64,000 nt of DNA from contig NZ_JWLV01000010.1 in assembly GCF_000808535.1 (NCBI RefSeq), positions 62,001 to 126,000 of the forward strand, in the 5' to 3' direction. Positions within the stretch are counted from its first letter, which is position 1; each line of letters starts with the position of its first letter. This DNA is from Vibrio sinaloensis. Its GTDB lineage: Bacteria; Pseudomonadota; Gammaproteobacteria; Enterobacterales; Vibrionaceae. Shown in pieces: positions 9,319 to 18,317 of the stretch. The translations under genes and the position numbers were made by a program. Under the pieces are notes generated by a model. The model saw only the letters and a list, made by a program, of their open reading frames with translations, had not been told where the DNA came from and ran no database searches.

Positions 9319-11286
9319 ATGTCTCGTCTCTTTATTGCTGAAAAGCCAAGTCTTGGCCGAGCGATTGCCGCAGCGTTACCTGGCCCTAAAAAAAACGATC
9401 AAGGTTTTATTCGCTGTGGTAACGGGGATGTTGTGACATGGTGCATTGGCCACTTGCTCGAACAAGTAGAGCCTGATGCCTACGATGAACGCTACAAAAA
9501 ATGGAATCTAGCCGACTTACCCATTGTCCCAGAGCAGTGGCAGTTGCGACCAAGAAAGTCTGCGAGTAAACAGCTTACGGTTGTGCGTAAGTTACTAAAA
9601 GAGTCCAATCAGATTATTCACGCTGGAGACCCTGATAGAGAAGGGCAGCTGCTGGTGGATGAAGTCTTAGATTATTGCAAAGTCAGTAAGACCAAAAAAG
9701 AGTCGACCCAGCGACTTCTTATCAGCGATTTAAACTTACCTGCGGTTAAACGAGCGCTCGGTCAGATGCGCAGTAATCGTGACTTTATTCCTTTGTCTGT
9801 TTCGGCGTTGGCGCGTTCTCGTGCTGATTGGCTGTATGGCATGAACATGTCTCGTGCTTATACCCTGCTTGGCCAAAAGGCTGGCTATCAAGGTGTGTTG
9901 TCGGTTGGGCGAGTGCAAACGCCAGTTCTGGGCTTAGTTGTACGCCGAGACGAAGAGATCGAAAATTTTGTTCCTCGCGATTATTTCACCTTACATGCGC
10001 TCATTCCTTATCAAGGAGAGGGCTGTGTATTTGATATTCGTGCGCGTTGGAAGCCAAGTGAAGCGTGTCAGCCTTGGCAGGATGAAGAGGGTAGAGTTCT
10101 TAACCGTAAGTTGGTAGAGAATGTTGCTCAGCGCATCGCGAATCAGCCTGCTAAGGTGGTGGAGTCAGAACAGAAGCAAACCAAGCAGTCGGCACCATTA
10201 CCCTATTCACTCTCAGTGCTACAAATTGATGCCGCCAAGCGTTTTGGGATGAGTGCGCAACAAGTTCTAGACACATGTCAGTCTTTGTATGAAAAACATA
10301 AGTTGATTACTTACCCTCGTTCGGACTGTCGTTATTTGCCTATGGAACACTATGGGCAAGCAAGTAGCGTTTGTGATGCGATCAGTAACAATGCTAAAGA
10401 GTTGGGGAGTGCGGTTTCTGGCGCTAACCTCAGCATCAAGTCAAAAGCGTGGAACGACAAAAAAGTGGATGCTCACCACGCCATCATCCCTACGCCTAAA
10501 AAAGCCTCAGTGAACGCCCTCTCTGGCAATGAAATGAAAATCTATCAGCAGATTGCCCGCCAATATTTAATGCAGTTTTATCCGGCGGCGGTCTATGCAG
10601 AAGCAAAACTGGTGTTCGATATTGCAGGTGGTACATTCATAGCCAAAGGTCGACAACTTGTTTCCGCAGGTTGGAAAGCGTTGATGGGTAAGCAAGATGA
10701 GGAGGATTCCGGTGTCGATGCTGTCCCTCCGTTAGCCGAAGGGACGATGCTTACGTGCCGTGAAGGGGAAATCAAAGACCGTAAAACCGAGCCGCCTAAG
10801 CATTTTACAGAAGCCACGCTGCTTCAGGCTATGACGGGTATTGCGCGTTTTGTCGAAGACAAAGAGCTTAAGAAAATCCTTAAAGAAACCGATGGTCTTG
10901 GCACAGAAGCGACACGCGCGGGCATCTTAGATACCTTGTTTAAGCGCCAACTTTTGACTCGCCAAGGTAAATCCATTTTGAGTAGCCCCGCAGGACGAGG
11001 TTTAGTGCATGCGCTACCGTCTGAGTCGACGTATCCAGACATGACGGCACATTGGGAGCATCAACTGCAAGGCATGGCTGAGCGAAATCAAGCCTATGGT
11101 CCTTTTATGCAGGCACTGCAAACCCGTATCGATGGTTTGATGTCCCAAGTGAAATCGGGGGAGATTCCACAATCGCTGCGTCATCTACCTAAGGTCGAGC
11201 GGCCTGCGTTCAAGCGTAAACGCCGAACCAGTGGCAAAGGAAAAACAGCGGGAAGAAAAGGATCGTCGAGCGCTAAAACATCCTAA
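9319..11286 (+). CDS. topB: DNA topoisomerase III
   Basis: A 655-residue type IA topoisomerase that decatenates DNA and resolves recombination intermediates, typically with RecQ. The Toprim domain at the N-terminus has [12 protein letters not shown] and the acidic triad in DPDREGQ. The active-site Tyr332 sits in [13 protein letters not shown]. The C-terminus is basic ([11 protein letters not shown]), as in E. coli TopB. I chose the ATG at 9319 because [14 protein letters not shown] is the family start; an upstream GTG at 9286 would add 11 residues inside the grxD terminator. No zinc fingers are present, which separates it from TopA. Its stop overlaps the stop of the convergent AraC gene. Confidence 0.96.
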   Translation: MSRLFIAEKPSLGRAIAAALPGPKKNDQGFIRCGNGDVVTWCIGHLLEQVEPDAYDERYKKWNLADLPIVPEQWQLRPRKSASKQLTVVRKLLKESNQIIHAGDPDREGQLLVDEVLDYCKVSKTKKESTQRLLISDLNLPAVKRALGQMRSNRDFIPLSVSALARSRADWLYGMNMSRAYTLLGQKAGYQGVLSVGRVQTPVLGLVVRRDEEIENFVPRDYFTLHALIPYQGEGCVFDIRARWKPSEACQPWQDEEGRVLNRKLVENVAQRIANQPAKVVESEQKQTKQSAPLPYSLSVLQIDAAKRFGMSAQQVLDTCQSLYEKHKLITYPRSDCRYLPMEHYGQASSVCDAISNNAKELGSAVSGANLSIKSKAWNDKKVDAHHAIIPTPKKASVNALSGNEMKIYQQIARQYLMQFYPAAVYAEAKLVFDIAGGTFIAKGRQLVSAGWKALMGKQDEEDSGVDAVPPLAEGTMLTCREGEIKDRKTEPPKHFTEATLLQAMTGIARFVEDKELKKILKETDGLGTEATRAGILDTLFKRQLLTRQGKSILSSPAGRGLVHALPSESTYPDMTAHWEHQLQGMAERNQAYGPFMQALQTRIDGLMSQVKSGEIPQSLRHLPKVERPAFKRKRRTSGKGKTAGRKGSSSAKTS

Positions 11287-12062
11287 CCTGTGACGGTTTT
11301 CATGTATTCTTTTGGCGTAATCCCAAACTTGTTCTTAAAGCGTTGGCTAAAGCGCTCTTCGGATTGATAGCCACACATTTGCGCCAAGTTGAGTGTGCTC
11401 CACGGTGTGGATTGCATCAGGTGAAGAGCATGGTTGAGTCTTACTTCTGCCAGCAGCTCTCGATACTGTAAACCTTCTTGTTTTAGCTTACGAATCAGCG
11501 TGGCTCTGCTCATCGCAAACTTATCCGCCACCTCTTCTAGTGGATGATTTTCGCCAGGTGAAAGGGCGAGATAATGACTCAACTTATGACTTAGCGATGC
11601 TTCTTGCGAAGGAAAGATCAGTTGTAGCCCCCCTTTTTCTGCTAACTGCTGGTACAACGGCATAAGCCATAAGATCTGTGTTTCACTGCTCATGGTGCTT
11701 AGGTCGAAAGAGGCTAGAGCATCTAAGCTAGCAAGCAAAGCCTTATCATGCTTTAAGAGTGGCGAATCCGAGGAACCTTGATGCTCATTACTCAATTGCA
11801 TCATCGATTCTGTTGGCAGATGATGGAAGCTAAATACACGCGATAAAAACGGTCCTTTATCAGGCATATTTTCGAAACTGAGAGAGCTCGATGCTGGGCA
11901 AAGTAAAAAACGCTGATGGGTGAGCGCGACGGCATCTTCTTTCCAATACAGTCTTTTACTTCCTGACAGCACTTGAATCAAAGTTGGGGAATGCATGGTG
12001 ACATTTCTAAGCTTTTGCAATTGCTTGGCTCGAAATGTGGTTACTTGGTACTGATAGTTCAT
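11283..12062 (-). CDS. AraC-family transcriptional regulator
   Basis: A 259-residue regulator with an N-terminal cupin-like sensing half and a C-terminal pair of helix-turn-helix motifs. The HTH region includes [21 protein letters not shown] and [28 protein letters not shown], the family signature. It begins 14 bp after the PEBP-like gene's stop and is transcribed with it, so the two likely form one transcript. A 13-bp inverted repeat upstream of that unit (12671-12721) is a candidate operator for this regulator. Ligand unknown. Confidence 0.88.
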   Translation of the reverse strand: MNYQYQVTTFRAKQLQKLRNVTMHSPTLIQVLSGSKRLYWKEDAVALTHQRFLLCPASSSLSFENMPDKGPFLSRVFSFHHLPTESMMQLSNEHQGSSDSPLLKHDKALLASLDALASFDLSTMSSETQILWLMPLYQQLAEKGGLQLIFPSQEASLSHKLSHYLALSPGENHPLEEVADKFAMSRATLIRKLKQEGLQYRELLAEVRLNHALHLMQSTPWSTLNLAQMCGYQSEERFSQRFKNKFGITPKEYMKTVTG

Positions 12063-12076
12063 TCCCCAACCCTTGT

Positions 12077-12610
12077 TTAGCGAGTGTAAGTTGCTGTCAG
12101 CGTTGCTTTATCAATAGCGAGGCTGTTTAGTGTAAAACCAATCACCGCTGGTGGCGTGTTTTCATCTAACCCTAGCTTAGCTTTAGGAAGTGCCCAAACG
12201 GTAAATTGATAGCGGTGCATGCCATCTTTTTCTGGAGGGCAAGCGCCCCCAAAGCCTACTGAACCGTAGTCAATTCGATGTTCCTGACCACCAAGTTTTT
12301 TGATGTTTGCTCCTCTTGGAAGCTCAGACAGGCTGACAGGGATATCGGTTGCAATCCAATGCCAGAAGCCACTTCCAGTGGGGGCATCAGGGTCATAGGC
12401 GGTAATCGCAAAGCTCTGTGTACCTTGAGGCACATTATCCCAAGTCAACTGTGGTGAAATATTACCGCCATCACAGCCCCAGCCAGAATATTCAAAGGTT
12501 TTGGCCATCGGGTGACCTTCTTGGATATCTTTGCTGCTAATGTCGAATGCTTGCGCTGCGGTTGAAGTCATGACTGCGAGAGTCAGTAGACTAAGTGTCG
12601 TTGTTTTCAT
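12077..12610 (-). CDS. Secreted YbhB/YbcL-type PEBP family protein
   Basis: A 177-residue protein with a clear signal peptide (about 1-21, cleavage after AQA). It has the PEBP fold motifs: EYSGWGCDGGNISPQLTW, a loop with DPDAPTGSGFWHW, and the H-R-Y-x-F segment MHRYQFTVWAL. Related bacterial proteins are called Raf-kinase-inhibitor-like, but their role is unknown; they bind anionic groups. Two cysteines (in GCDGG and GACPP) could form a disulfide in the periplasm. It is the first gene of a unit with the AraC regulator. Confidence 0.85.
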   Translation of the reverse strand: MKTTTLSLLTLAVMTSTAAQAFDISSKDIQEGHPMAKTFEYSGWGCDGGNISPQLTWDNVPQGTQSFAITAYDPDAPTGSGFWHWIATDIPVSLSELPRGANIKKLGGQEHRIDYGSVGFGGACPPEKDGMHRYQFTVWALPKAKLGLDENTPPAVIGFTLNSLAIDKATLTATYTR

Positions 12611-12670
12611 GGGGTTGCTCCTACGCTTAAGTTCGAAGTCAGTGTAGCGAGCTTGTGGTTCTCAAGTTCG

Positions 12671-12721
12671 ACAATAAGTATCAATATAAACCAATAGTAT
12701 GTCTACAGTGATACTTATTGT
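12671..12721. promoter_or_regulatory. 13-bp perfect inverted repeat, candidate operator
   Basis: ACAATAAGTATCA at 12671-12683 is repeated inverted at 12709-12721 with a 25-bp spacer. It lies 60-110 bp upstream of the PEBP/AraC unit and downstream of the SDR stop. No T-run follows on the minus strand, so an operator is more likely than a terminator. The adjacent AraC protein is the obvious candidate, by inference. Confidence 0.5.
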
Positions 12722-12742
12722 GAGGCTAATGGCTGAGGGTTG

Positions 12743-13423
12743 CTACCAAGGGAGCGGCTTTCCGTCAAAGTTAATGAATTGCCCAGATTGAGAAGGGTTC
12801 GACGTATCTATAACGCTGTCTAAGCCACGAGCAGACGTTTCGGTATCAATGAGGGCGTTAGGGCCACCCATTTCGGTTTGCACCCAGCCAGGATGAAGAG
12901 CTAAGACGGTGAAACCTTGATGTGAGAGATCATTGCTCAGGCTCTTTACGACAGAGTTTAACGCAGCTTTTGATGAACGGTAAATATAGCCACCGCCAGA
13001 CGTGTTTTCCGTCATGCTCCCGACTTTTGACGACAAACATGCGATCTTTTTAAGCGTCCCTTTTTCAAGGTTTGGGTAGAATGCCTCGACAAGTTTGAGT
13101 GGGGCGATCGTGTTGATCTCGAATACTTTACGCCACTCTTCTACGTCTGTGTTGCCAAACCCATACCCTTTCGGACCGTAATAGCCTGCGTTATTCACCA
13201 GCACATCGATTGCTGATAACTGCTCCGCTAATGCTTTGACTGACGCGTAGTCGGTGACGTCCAGTTGGTGACATGTGAGGTTTTTATGGCTATTTGAGAG
13301 TAATTGCTGTGAGCTGTCGGCGCTGCGATAGGTAGTATGTACCGACCAACCTTGCTCTAAGTAAAGTTTAACAAGACTAAAACCTATGCCTCTATTTCCG
13401 CCGGTGATGAGAATGGTATTCAT
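12743..13423 (-). CDS. Short-chain dehydrogenase/reductase
   Basis: A 226-residue classical SDR with intact motifs: cofactor loop TGGNRGIG, NNAGYYG, and active site Y-RSS-K (YIYRSSKAALNS). A Ser precedes it in CLSSKVG. I chose the ATG at 13423 because MNTILITGGNRGIG is the usual start and GAGGGG lies upstream; the longer reading from 13468 has no support. Closest in style to the carbonyl-reductase-like SDRs (YciK/CsgA type); substrate unknown. A 38-residue hydrophobic ORF lies 67 bp upstream on the same strand. Confidence 0.88.
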   Translation of the reverse strand: MNTILITGGNRGIGFSLVKLYLEQGWSVHTTYRSADSSQQLLSNSHKNLTCHQLDVTDYASVKALAEQLSAIDVLVNNAGYYGPKGYGFGNTDVEEWRKVFEINTIAPLKLVEAFYPNLEKGTLKKIACLSSKVGSMTENTSGGGYIYRSSKAALNSVVKSLSNDLSHQGFTVLALHPGWVQTEMGGPNALIDTETSARGLDSVIDTSNPSQSGQFINFDGKPLPW

Positions 13424-13490
13424 CGTGATATCGCCCCTCAATTCAATACTGACTCCGTAGGCTATCAAAAATCCGGTTAGCTTTCCCTAG

Positions 13491-13607
13491 CTAAGAGACG
13501 AGCTGGATAACAAATAGACCCGCCGCGACAAACATCGCAAGAAATAGAATCAACGCTGAAGCGGTTCCGGAAATAATGCCCAAATAAAAATAGAGAGTTC
13601 TATACAC
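13491..13607 (-). CDS. Possible small membrane protein (38 aa)
   Basis: A short open frame from a GTG at 13607 encodes 38 residues, of which about 28 in a row are hydrophobic (LGIISGTASALILFLAMFVA and onwards), a convincing single transmembrane helix. It begins just downstream, in its own direction, of the perfect Fur-type palindrome at 13614-13652. No good ribosome site precedes the GTG, and an in-frame TTG at codon 9 is an alternative start. It could share a transcript with the SDR at 12743-13423. Not recognised; the composition is the only evidence for coding. Confidence 0.3.
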   Translation of the reverse strand: MYRTLYFYLGIISGTASALILFLAMFVAAGLFVIQLVS

Positions 13608-13613
13608 GATAGT

Positions 13614-13652
13614 AAACTGATTAAATGATAATTATTATCATTTAATCAGTTT
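13614..13652. promoter_or_regulatory. Perfect 39-nt palindrome containing a Fur box
   Basis: Two 19-nt arms are exactly complementary around one central T. The core at 13626-13640, TGATAATTATTATCA, is a perfect 7-1-7 Fur recognition motif. It lies 56 bp upstream of the histone-deacetylase-like gene and 6 bp upstream of the minus-strand small ORF, so it could control both. The extended symmetry beyond the Fur core could allow two Fur dimers or form a hairpin. Confidence 0.7.
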
Positions 13653-13708
13653 TTCAACCTAGGTTCAAGCTGATACCATAAAACAACATCAACACTTTAC
13701 TCGCTGCT

Positions 13709-14632
13709 ATGATACCGCTGATTTATCACTCAATTTACTCGCAATTGCCGCTTCCTGAAGGGCACCGTTATCCGATTCAAAAGTACCAACTGCTTTATGA
13801 AGCCATCACTCAGCAACGAGAGTGCGACCCTAGGTGGAAGCAAGCATTTCAGTTTGTTGAGCCGTCACCGCTATCGGCAGAATGTGTCAAGCAAGTACAT
13901 TGTCATGATTATATTGATGCACTTTTTAGTGGTGCTTTACCCGCGCCTAAAATGCGGCGAATTGGCTTTCCTTGGAGTGACACTCTGGTGAGCCGTACTC
14001 TTACATCAGCGGGTGGAACCAGTGAAACCGTAGAGCTGAGTGTTAAGAACGGGGTCGCGATTCATCTCAGTGGTGGCTATCACCATGCCCATAAAGATTT
14101 CGGTAGTGGTTTTTGTTTGATCAATGACTTGGTACTTGCGGCGAAACGAGCGCTTACCTTAGAGGGGATTGAAAAAGTCATTGTTATCGATAGCGATGTG
14201 CATCATGGCGACGGGACGGCAACTTTATGTGAACAAGAAGAACACATTGTCACGCTTTCTTTCCATTGCGATAAAAATTTTCCCGCACGCAAACCTGACT
14301 CAGATCTAGATGTTGCTTTAAGTAGAAATACGGGTGATGAGGAGTTTTTGAGTACATTTCGATCCGTCGTTGAAATGGCTATCTCGATTCATCAGCCAGA
14401 CCTTATTTTATACGACGCTGGCGTGGATATTCATCACGAGGACGAGTTGGGCTACTTTGATGTTTCTACTGAGGCAATCTATGAAAGAGATAAGTTTATG
14501 TTCTCTTTAGCAAAGGATAATGGGTTGCCGATTGCTTGCGTAGTAGGTGGTGGGTATCGAACCAATCATGGTGATTTGGTTCCAGTTCACATGCAGTTGA
14601 TACACGCTGCTTACGATGTCTATGCTTGCTAA
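13709..14632 (+). CDS. Histone-deacetylase-family hydrolase
   Basis: A 307-residue member of the acetoin utilisation/acetylpolyamine amidohydrolase/HDAC superfamily, zinc-dependent deacetylases. Catalytic and metal-binding motifs are intact: LSGGYHHAHKDFGSGFC (tandem His), VIDSDVHHGDGT, LYDAGVDIH and GGGYRT. No signal peptide. The real substrate in bacteria is usually unknown (polyamines, acetylated small molecules or protein lysines). The ATG has no strong Shine-Dalgarno, but MIPLIYHSIYS fits the family N-terminus. A Fur-type palindrome upstream suggests iron control. Confidence 0.9.
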   Translation: MIPLIYHSIYSQLPLPEGHRYPIQKYQLLYEAITQQRECDPRWKQAFQFVEPSPLSAECVKQVHCHDYIDALFSGALPAPKMRRIGFPWSDTLVSRTLTSAGGTSETVELSVKNGVAIHLSGGYHHAHKDFGSGFCLINDLVLAAKRALTLEGIEKVIVIDSDVHHGDGTATLCEQEEHIVTLSFHCDKNFPARKPDSDLDVALSRNTGDEEFLSTFRSVVEMAISIHQPDLILYDAGVDIHHEDELGYFDVSTEAIYERDKFMFSLAKDNGLPIACVVGGGYRTNHGDLVPVHMQLIHAAYDVYAC

Positions 14633-14638
14633 CAACGA

Positions 14639-14668
14639 AAAAAGCCGCTAATTTCTTAGCGGCTTTTT
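14639..14668. terminator. Bidirectional terminator between HDAC gene and tRNA-Ser
   Basis: A 12-bp stem (AAAAAGCCGCTA / TAGCGGCTTTTT) with a 6-nt loop and T-runs on both strands serves the convergent HDAC gene and tRNA-Ser. Confidence 0.88.
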
Positions 14669-14677
14669 TACGGAATG

Positions 14678-14768
14678 TGGCGGAGAGATAGGGATTTGAA
14701 CCCTAGATACGCTATTAACGTATGCCGGTTTTCAAGACCGGTGCTTTCAACCACTCAGCCATCTCTCC
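14678..14768 (-). tRNA. tRNA-Ser(TGA)
   Basis: A 91-nt class II tRNA including an encoded CCA. The 7-bp acceptor stem GGAGAGA/TCTCTCC, anticodon TGA in CTTGAAA, a long variable arm, and the T-loop GGTTCAAATCC are all present. Confidence 0.97.
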
Positions 14769-14781
14769 GTTGTTGAAGCGA

Positions 14782-14810
14782 ATAATATAGAGGTTTAGAA
14801 AAGTTGTAAA
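14782..14810 (-). promoter_or_regulatory. tRNA-Ser promoter
   Basis: On the minus strand TTTACA (14805-14810) and TATTAT (14782-14787) are separated by 17 bp and end 13 nt before the tRNA, a good sigma-70 fit. Confidence 0.65.
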
Positions 14811-14904
14811 CCCTTAATTTTACTGTTTGCTTTAATTATGACCGCTTGAACACAATAAAGTATTTAACAGGCCGTTTTTTATACTTTATCAGCGACTAAA
14901 AACA

Positions 14905-14930
14905 AAAAAGAGAGCCGAAGCTCTCTTTTT
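14905..14930 (-). terminator. tRNA-Pro terminator
   Basis: A perfect 11-bp stem (AAAAAGAGAGC / GCTCTCTTTTT) with a 4-nt loop lies 10 bp past the tRNA 3' end on the minus strand. Confidence 0.88.
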
Positions 14931-14939
14931 AAGGTGTAT

Positions 14940-15016
14940 TGGTCGGACTGACTGGATTTGAACCAGCGACCCCCGACACCCCATGACGGTGCGCTACCAA
15001 GCTGCGCTACAGTCCG
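14940..15016 (-). tRNA. tRNA-Pro(GGG)
   Basis: A 77-nt tRNA with encoded CCA; the acceptor stem CGGACTG pairs with CAGTCCG. The anticodon loop ATGGGGT gives GGG. The anticodon stem has a T-T mismatch, but the same arm occurs in E. coli proL as I recall it, so this is normal for the isoacceptor. Confidence 0.95.
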
Positions 15017-15024
15017 ATTCCGAT

Positions 15025-15053
15025 AATGTAATAGGTTGCTATGCTTTAGTCAA
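15025..15053 (-). promoter_or_regulatory. tRNA-Pro promoter
   Basis: On the minus strand TTGACT (15048-15053) and TACATT (15025-15030) are 17 bp apart and end 8 nt before the tRNA 5' end, between yejM and the tRNA. Confidence 0.5.
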
Positions 15054-15068
15054 TCCTAACACCATGAT

Positions 15069-16877
15069 TTAGTTACTTTTAACGTAGAAGCGCTGTAGCT
15101 CTGTTAAACCTTGCATAAGTACAGGAAGCGTTGGATTTTCGTCCTTTAGTCGCTTGTAGCTGCTATCGTAAAGTTTATAGTTGCCAAACTTATCTATCAC
15201 CGTGGTGTTTTTAGTCGTGATTAACGCCAACTCGCGTGAATCTCCGGCTAAAATCCACTTTCTTGAACGTTCATCAAATAAGTTACGGCCACTACTGAAG
15301 TCATTCGGGTTAGAGGAAACACCAAGCAAATCTTGCAATAAGGTGACGGAAAGATCGAGGTGGCTCGTTCTATGCTGATACTGAGTGGCTACCTTACCTG
15401 GCCAGTGAATGACCATAGGTACCACCAATTGATATTGGCTGTAGTTGGAGTTAGCTCCCCAACTATTTGTGTTGGTCTCGTTAAACTCAGTACCGTGATT
15501 TGAGGTCAAGACAATGACGGTAGAGTCTGAAAGTTCAAGCTTTTCGATATAAGCAAACAACTCAGCTAGCTCGTCATCTGCGGTTTGAACGGACTTCTGA
15601 TAACCAGCTTTGATCTTTTCACTGCTGGTTTGTTTCTCATCACCGCTGTCGTAGGCGCTAAAGTTGTCTAACGTTGTTAATTCAATGAAGCTAAACCAAG
15701 GTGAATCACCTTGCTCTTGCACCCAGTTAGCCCACGCATCAATGGCTTGCTTATCCTGAGAAAGTTCACCATTAAAAGGTACTCCTGTAAAAGGCATGCC
15801 TCGGAATATGGATTCGCCGTAAATCGGATCGTCGAAGTTGTCGCCACTGAACAAGCCAAAAGCGTACTCTTTGTCTAGCAAGGTATCGACGATGATCGGT
15901 TTAGTCCCTTGTGTTTTGATGCTTGGGGCGTAAGCACTTGGTAATCCGTAAAACAGGCCAAACACACCAAATGAATCATTACTTGAGCTGTAGTGATTTG
16001 AGAAATTGAGATTGTTGCTAGCAAACTCATTTGCTGTTGGCATCCAGTCGGCGTTTAATGCGTCGCCACGAAGGTTGTTGACGCTAATGACTAAAACATT
16101 AAGTGGGTTGGCACGACGACTAAATTCGAGCGCTTCAAGCGGGTAGCTAACGAGCTCTGTGTTTTGTTCTTTATTTTGCTGCAGGCGCTCCAAGTACTCT
16201 TCTCGGTCCAGTAAGCCGTGACGCTCCATAAACGATTTTGCTGTCATCGGGTAGGAGAGCGGGAAGTTCGCACGTTGCGCAGTAATCGGATTGTAAAAGT
16301 AGGCATCGGCCCACACGTAAATCAAGTGACTTGAAATAAAGCTGACAAAGAAGAGAGCAGCCAATGGACGCCCAACATGCTTGTGAGAGAGCTTGCGTTG
16401 TTTTCTCCATACCCACTCAGACAAGCCGAGTTGGAGCATAAAGATAAGCGGCATTACGATAAACAGATGCTGTAAGTCCGCACTGACACGAGACTTATCA
16501 TCATTGAACAAGACTTCCCAAACCACGGGGGTTAAGTGGAGGTTGATCGTTTGATAGGCCTGAGTATCAATCAGTAACAGCGTAAGCCCAAGTGTGGCAA
16601 AGCAGACGGCAATCAGTCTAAACAGCTTTCTTGAGGGAACAAGAAATGTCAGCGGGAACAATACTAAAAGGTAGAGAGCGAAGACAAGAAAGCCAAAGTG
16701 GCCGACCCAAGACATCGCCAAATAAAACTGGCCAAGCAAAGTTTCTGGCCAAGGTGATTGAGTGATATAACGGGTGCCGATCAACATTGCTGCGATAATG
16801 TTGAAGAAGGCAAACCAGTGCCCCCAACCTACCAAACGTGATACACGTTCGCCGTATGTGTTTCCGCTATCTACCAT
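15069..16877 (-). CDS. yejM: Inner-membrane sulfatase-like protein YejM (DUF3413)
   Basis: A 602-residue protein: about five transmembrane helices in the first 190 residues (DUF3413), then a periplasmic domain of the alkaline phosphatase/sulfatase superfamily (VLVISVNNLRGDAL, SFIELTTLDNF, VIVLTSNHGTEFNET). In enterobacteria YejM (PbgA/LapC) controls LpxC proteolysis and so lipopolysaccharide synthesis through LapB; it is not an active sulfatase there. The nucleophile position reads NN rather than a Ser/Thr/Cys sulfatase motif, consistent with a regulatory role. It is transcribed 23 bp after yejL, with yejK divergent, as in other gammaproteobacteria. Confidence 0.92.
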   Translation of the reverse strand: MVDSGNTYGERVSRLVGWGHWFAFFNIIAAMLIGTRYITQSPWPETLLGQFYLAMSWVGHFGFLVFALYLLVLFPLTFLVPSRKLFRLIAVCFATLGLTLLLIDTQAYQTINLHLTPVVWEVLFNDDKSRVSADLQHLFIVMPLIFMLQLGLSEWVWRKQRKLSHKHVGRPLAALFFVSFISSHLIYVWADAYFYNPITAQRANFPLSYPMTAKSFMERHGLLDREEYLERLQQNKEQNTELVSYPLEALEFSRRANPLNVLVISVNNLRGDALNADWMPTANEFASNNLNFSNHYSSSNDSFGVFGLFYGLPSAYAPSIKTQGTKPIIVDTLLDKEYAFGLFSGDNFDDPIYGESIFRGMPFTGVPFNGELSQDKQAIDAWANWVQEQGDSPWFSFIELTTLDNFSAYDSGDEKQTSSEKIKAGYQKSVQTADDELAELFAYIEKLELSDSTVIVLTSNHGTEFNETNTNSWGANSNYSQYQLVVPMVIHWPGKVATQYQHRTSHLDLSVTLLQDLLGVSSNPNDFSSGRNLFDERSRKWILAGDSRELALITTKNTTVIDKFGNYKLYDSSYKRLKDENPTLPVLMQGLTELQRFYVKSN

Positions 16878-16900
16878 GTATGTGTTCTATTTATTTGCGA

Positions 16901-17125
16901 TTAGTGTGATTTTTCTTCAATCGAAGAAATAAGTGCTTGTGCAAATTTTTCAGCAATTACTTTGCGTTGTGAAGGTGCAACATCTTGATTTAAGACATTG
17001 GTAGCGATATTGCCTGCAATCATCAGAGAAAGCTCTGGTGATGCCGCATGTTTTTCAAGCACAATCGCGATCTCTGTAAGGATCTTCTCAACGGTCTCGT
17101 CGCTGTATTTAGATGTAATCGGCAT
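16901..17125 (-). CDS. yejL: YejL family protein (DUF1414)
   Basis: A 74-residue all-helical cytoplasmic protein starting [16 protein letters not shown], the family signature, with [16 protein letters not shown] and a [12 protein letters not shown] helix. Length equals that of E. coli YejL (75). Function unknown. It lies 23 bp upstream of yejM in the same direction. Confidence 0.93.
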   Translation of the reverse strand: MPITSKYSDETVEKILTEIAIVLEKHAASPELSLMIAGNIATNVLNQDVAPSQRKVIAEKFAQALISSIEEKSH

Positions 17126-17209
17126 AAGTGTTCTAATGTTGATAATAAAGCGGCTTATGATAACCTACAATGCCACGCAACTGAAACCTATGCAGCGATA
17201 AATTTCATC

Positions 17210-18211
17210 ATGAGCCTTCAACTATCCAACGTTATCCTTCATCAACTGCAAAAAAACGATTCAGACGAACTTATCGTTAATTTTAGAACCGATTCCCTTG
17301 CTAATGATGCTTCTACTGAAAACCTGATTGCTGAACTGCACCGAGTGTTTCACTCCAAGGCGGGCAAAGGCTTTGGCTCGTTTAAATCAGACAGCGAATT
17401 TCAACAGTGGTTGCAGCAAATGCGCAAAGGAGAGCTGGGCTTCTATGACTTTTCGCAAAGCAGCGCGACTCGTTTAAAAGAAGAATTGTCAAAGTACCCG
17501 TTTGCGGATGAAGGTATCTTGGTGATTGCCGAGTACCAATCGTTGGCAACAGATTATCTATTTGTTGCCATCATTCCATCTAACCAAAGTTTGAAAGTGA
17601 CAGAAGGTTTGGACATCAGCGCGACGGATTATTTAGACCTGAGCAAAATGGACATCGCTGCGCGCATCGACTTGACCAGTTATGAAACGGACAAAGAGTC
17701 TAATCGCTACCTCGCCTATATTAAAGGCCGAGTAGGGCGTAAAGTGGCGGATTTCTTCCTAGATTTCTTGCAGGCTGAAGTCGGACTGGATACTAAGCAG
17801 CAAAACCAAGTATTGATGCAAGCTGTCGAAGACTTTTGCGCGGACTCAAAACTCGAAAAAGACGAAGTGATCAGCTACAAAAAACAAGTGGCAGACTACT
17901 GTAACGAACAAATTAAATCTGGCGATGAAGTGCAGGTACGAGAGTTATCGGGAGAGCTGCCTTCTTCTCAAGACGGTACTAGCTTTTTAGATTACACCCA
18001 AGAGCAGGGATACGAACTGGAAGAGAGTTTTCCGGGGGATCGTACGACAGTGCGCAAACTGACTAAGTATGTGGGCGCGGGGGGAGGACTCAATGTCAGC
18101 TTTGATAGTCTTCTGCTTGGCGAACGTATTTTTTACGATCCAGAAACGGACACCCTTACCATTAAAGGGACGCCGCCCAACCTTCGTGATCAATTAACGC
18201 GTAACCGCTAA
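17210..18211 (+). CDS. yejK: Nucleoid-associated protein YejK
   Basis: A 333-residue protein (E. coli YejK 335). It starts MSLQLSNVILHQLQKND, carries the YejK/NdpA motif FHSKAGKGFGSF and ends in NLRDQLTRNR. The E. coli protein is nucleoid-associated and interacts with topoisomerases; mechanism is not settled. I chose the ATG at 17210; a longer open frame begins at 17048 but overlaps the divergent yejL and has no family similarity. It diverges from yejL-yejM. Confidence 0.94.
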   Translation: MSLQLSNVILHQLQKNDSDELIVNFRTDSLANDASTENLIAELHRVFHSKAGKGFGSFKSDSEFQQWLQQMRKGELGFYDFSQSSATRLKEELSKYPFADEGILVIAEYQSLATDYLFVAIIPSNQSLKVTEGLDISATDYLDLSKMDIAARIDLTSYETDKESNRYLAYIKGRVGRKVADFFLDFLQAEVGLDTKQQNQVLMQAVEDFCADSKLEKDEVISYKKQVADYCNEQIKSGDEVQVRELSGELPSSQDGTSFLDYTQEQGYELEESFPGDRTTVRKLTKYVGAGGGLNVSFDSLLLGERIFYDPETDTLTIKGTPPNLRDQLTRNR

Positions 18212-18317
18212 GCCTCAGAATATAGGACTAGGCGCAATTAATTAGTGCTTAGTCCTACCTTTCCTCCCGATAACGTATATTCTTGTATTCATAGCAATTT
18301 GTTCAAATAGGTATTGC

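Noticed and set aside
14940..15016. tRNA-Pro pseudogene because of a T-T mismatch in the anticodon stem
   Set aside because: The same anticodon arm occurs in functional E. coli proL; the rest of the tRNA is regular.
17048..17209. N-terminal extension of yejK
   Set aside because: Overlaps divergent yejL and lacks family similarity; MSLQLSN at 17210 is the family start.
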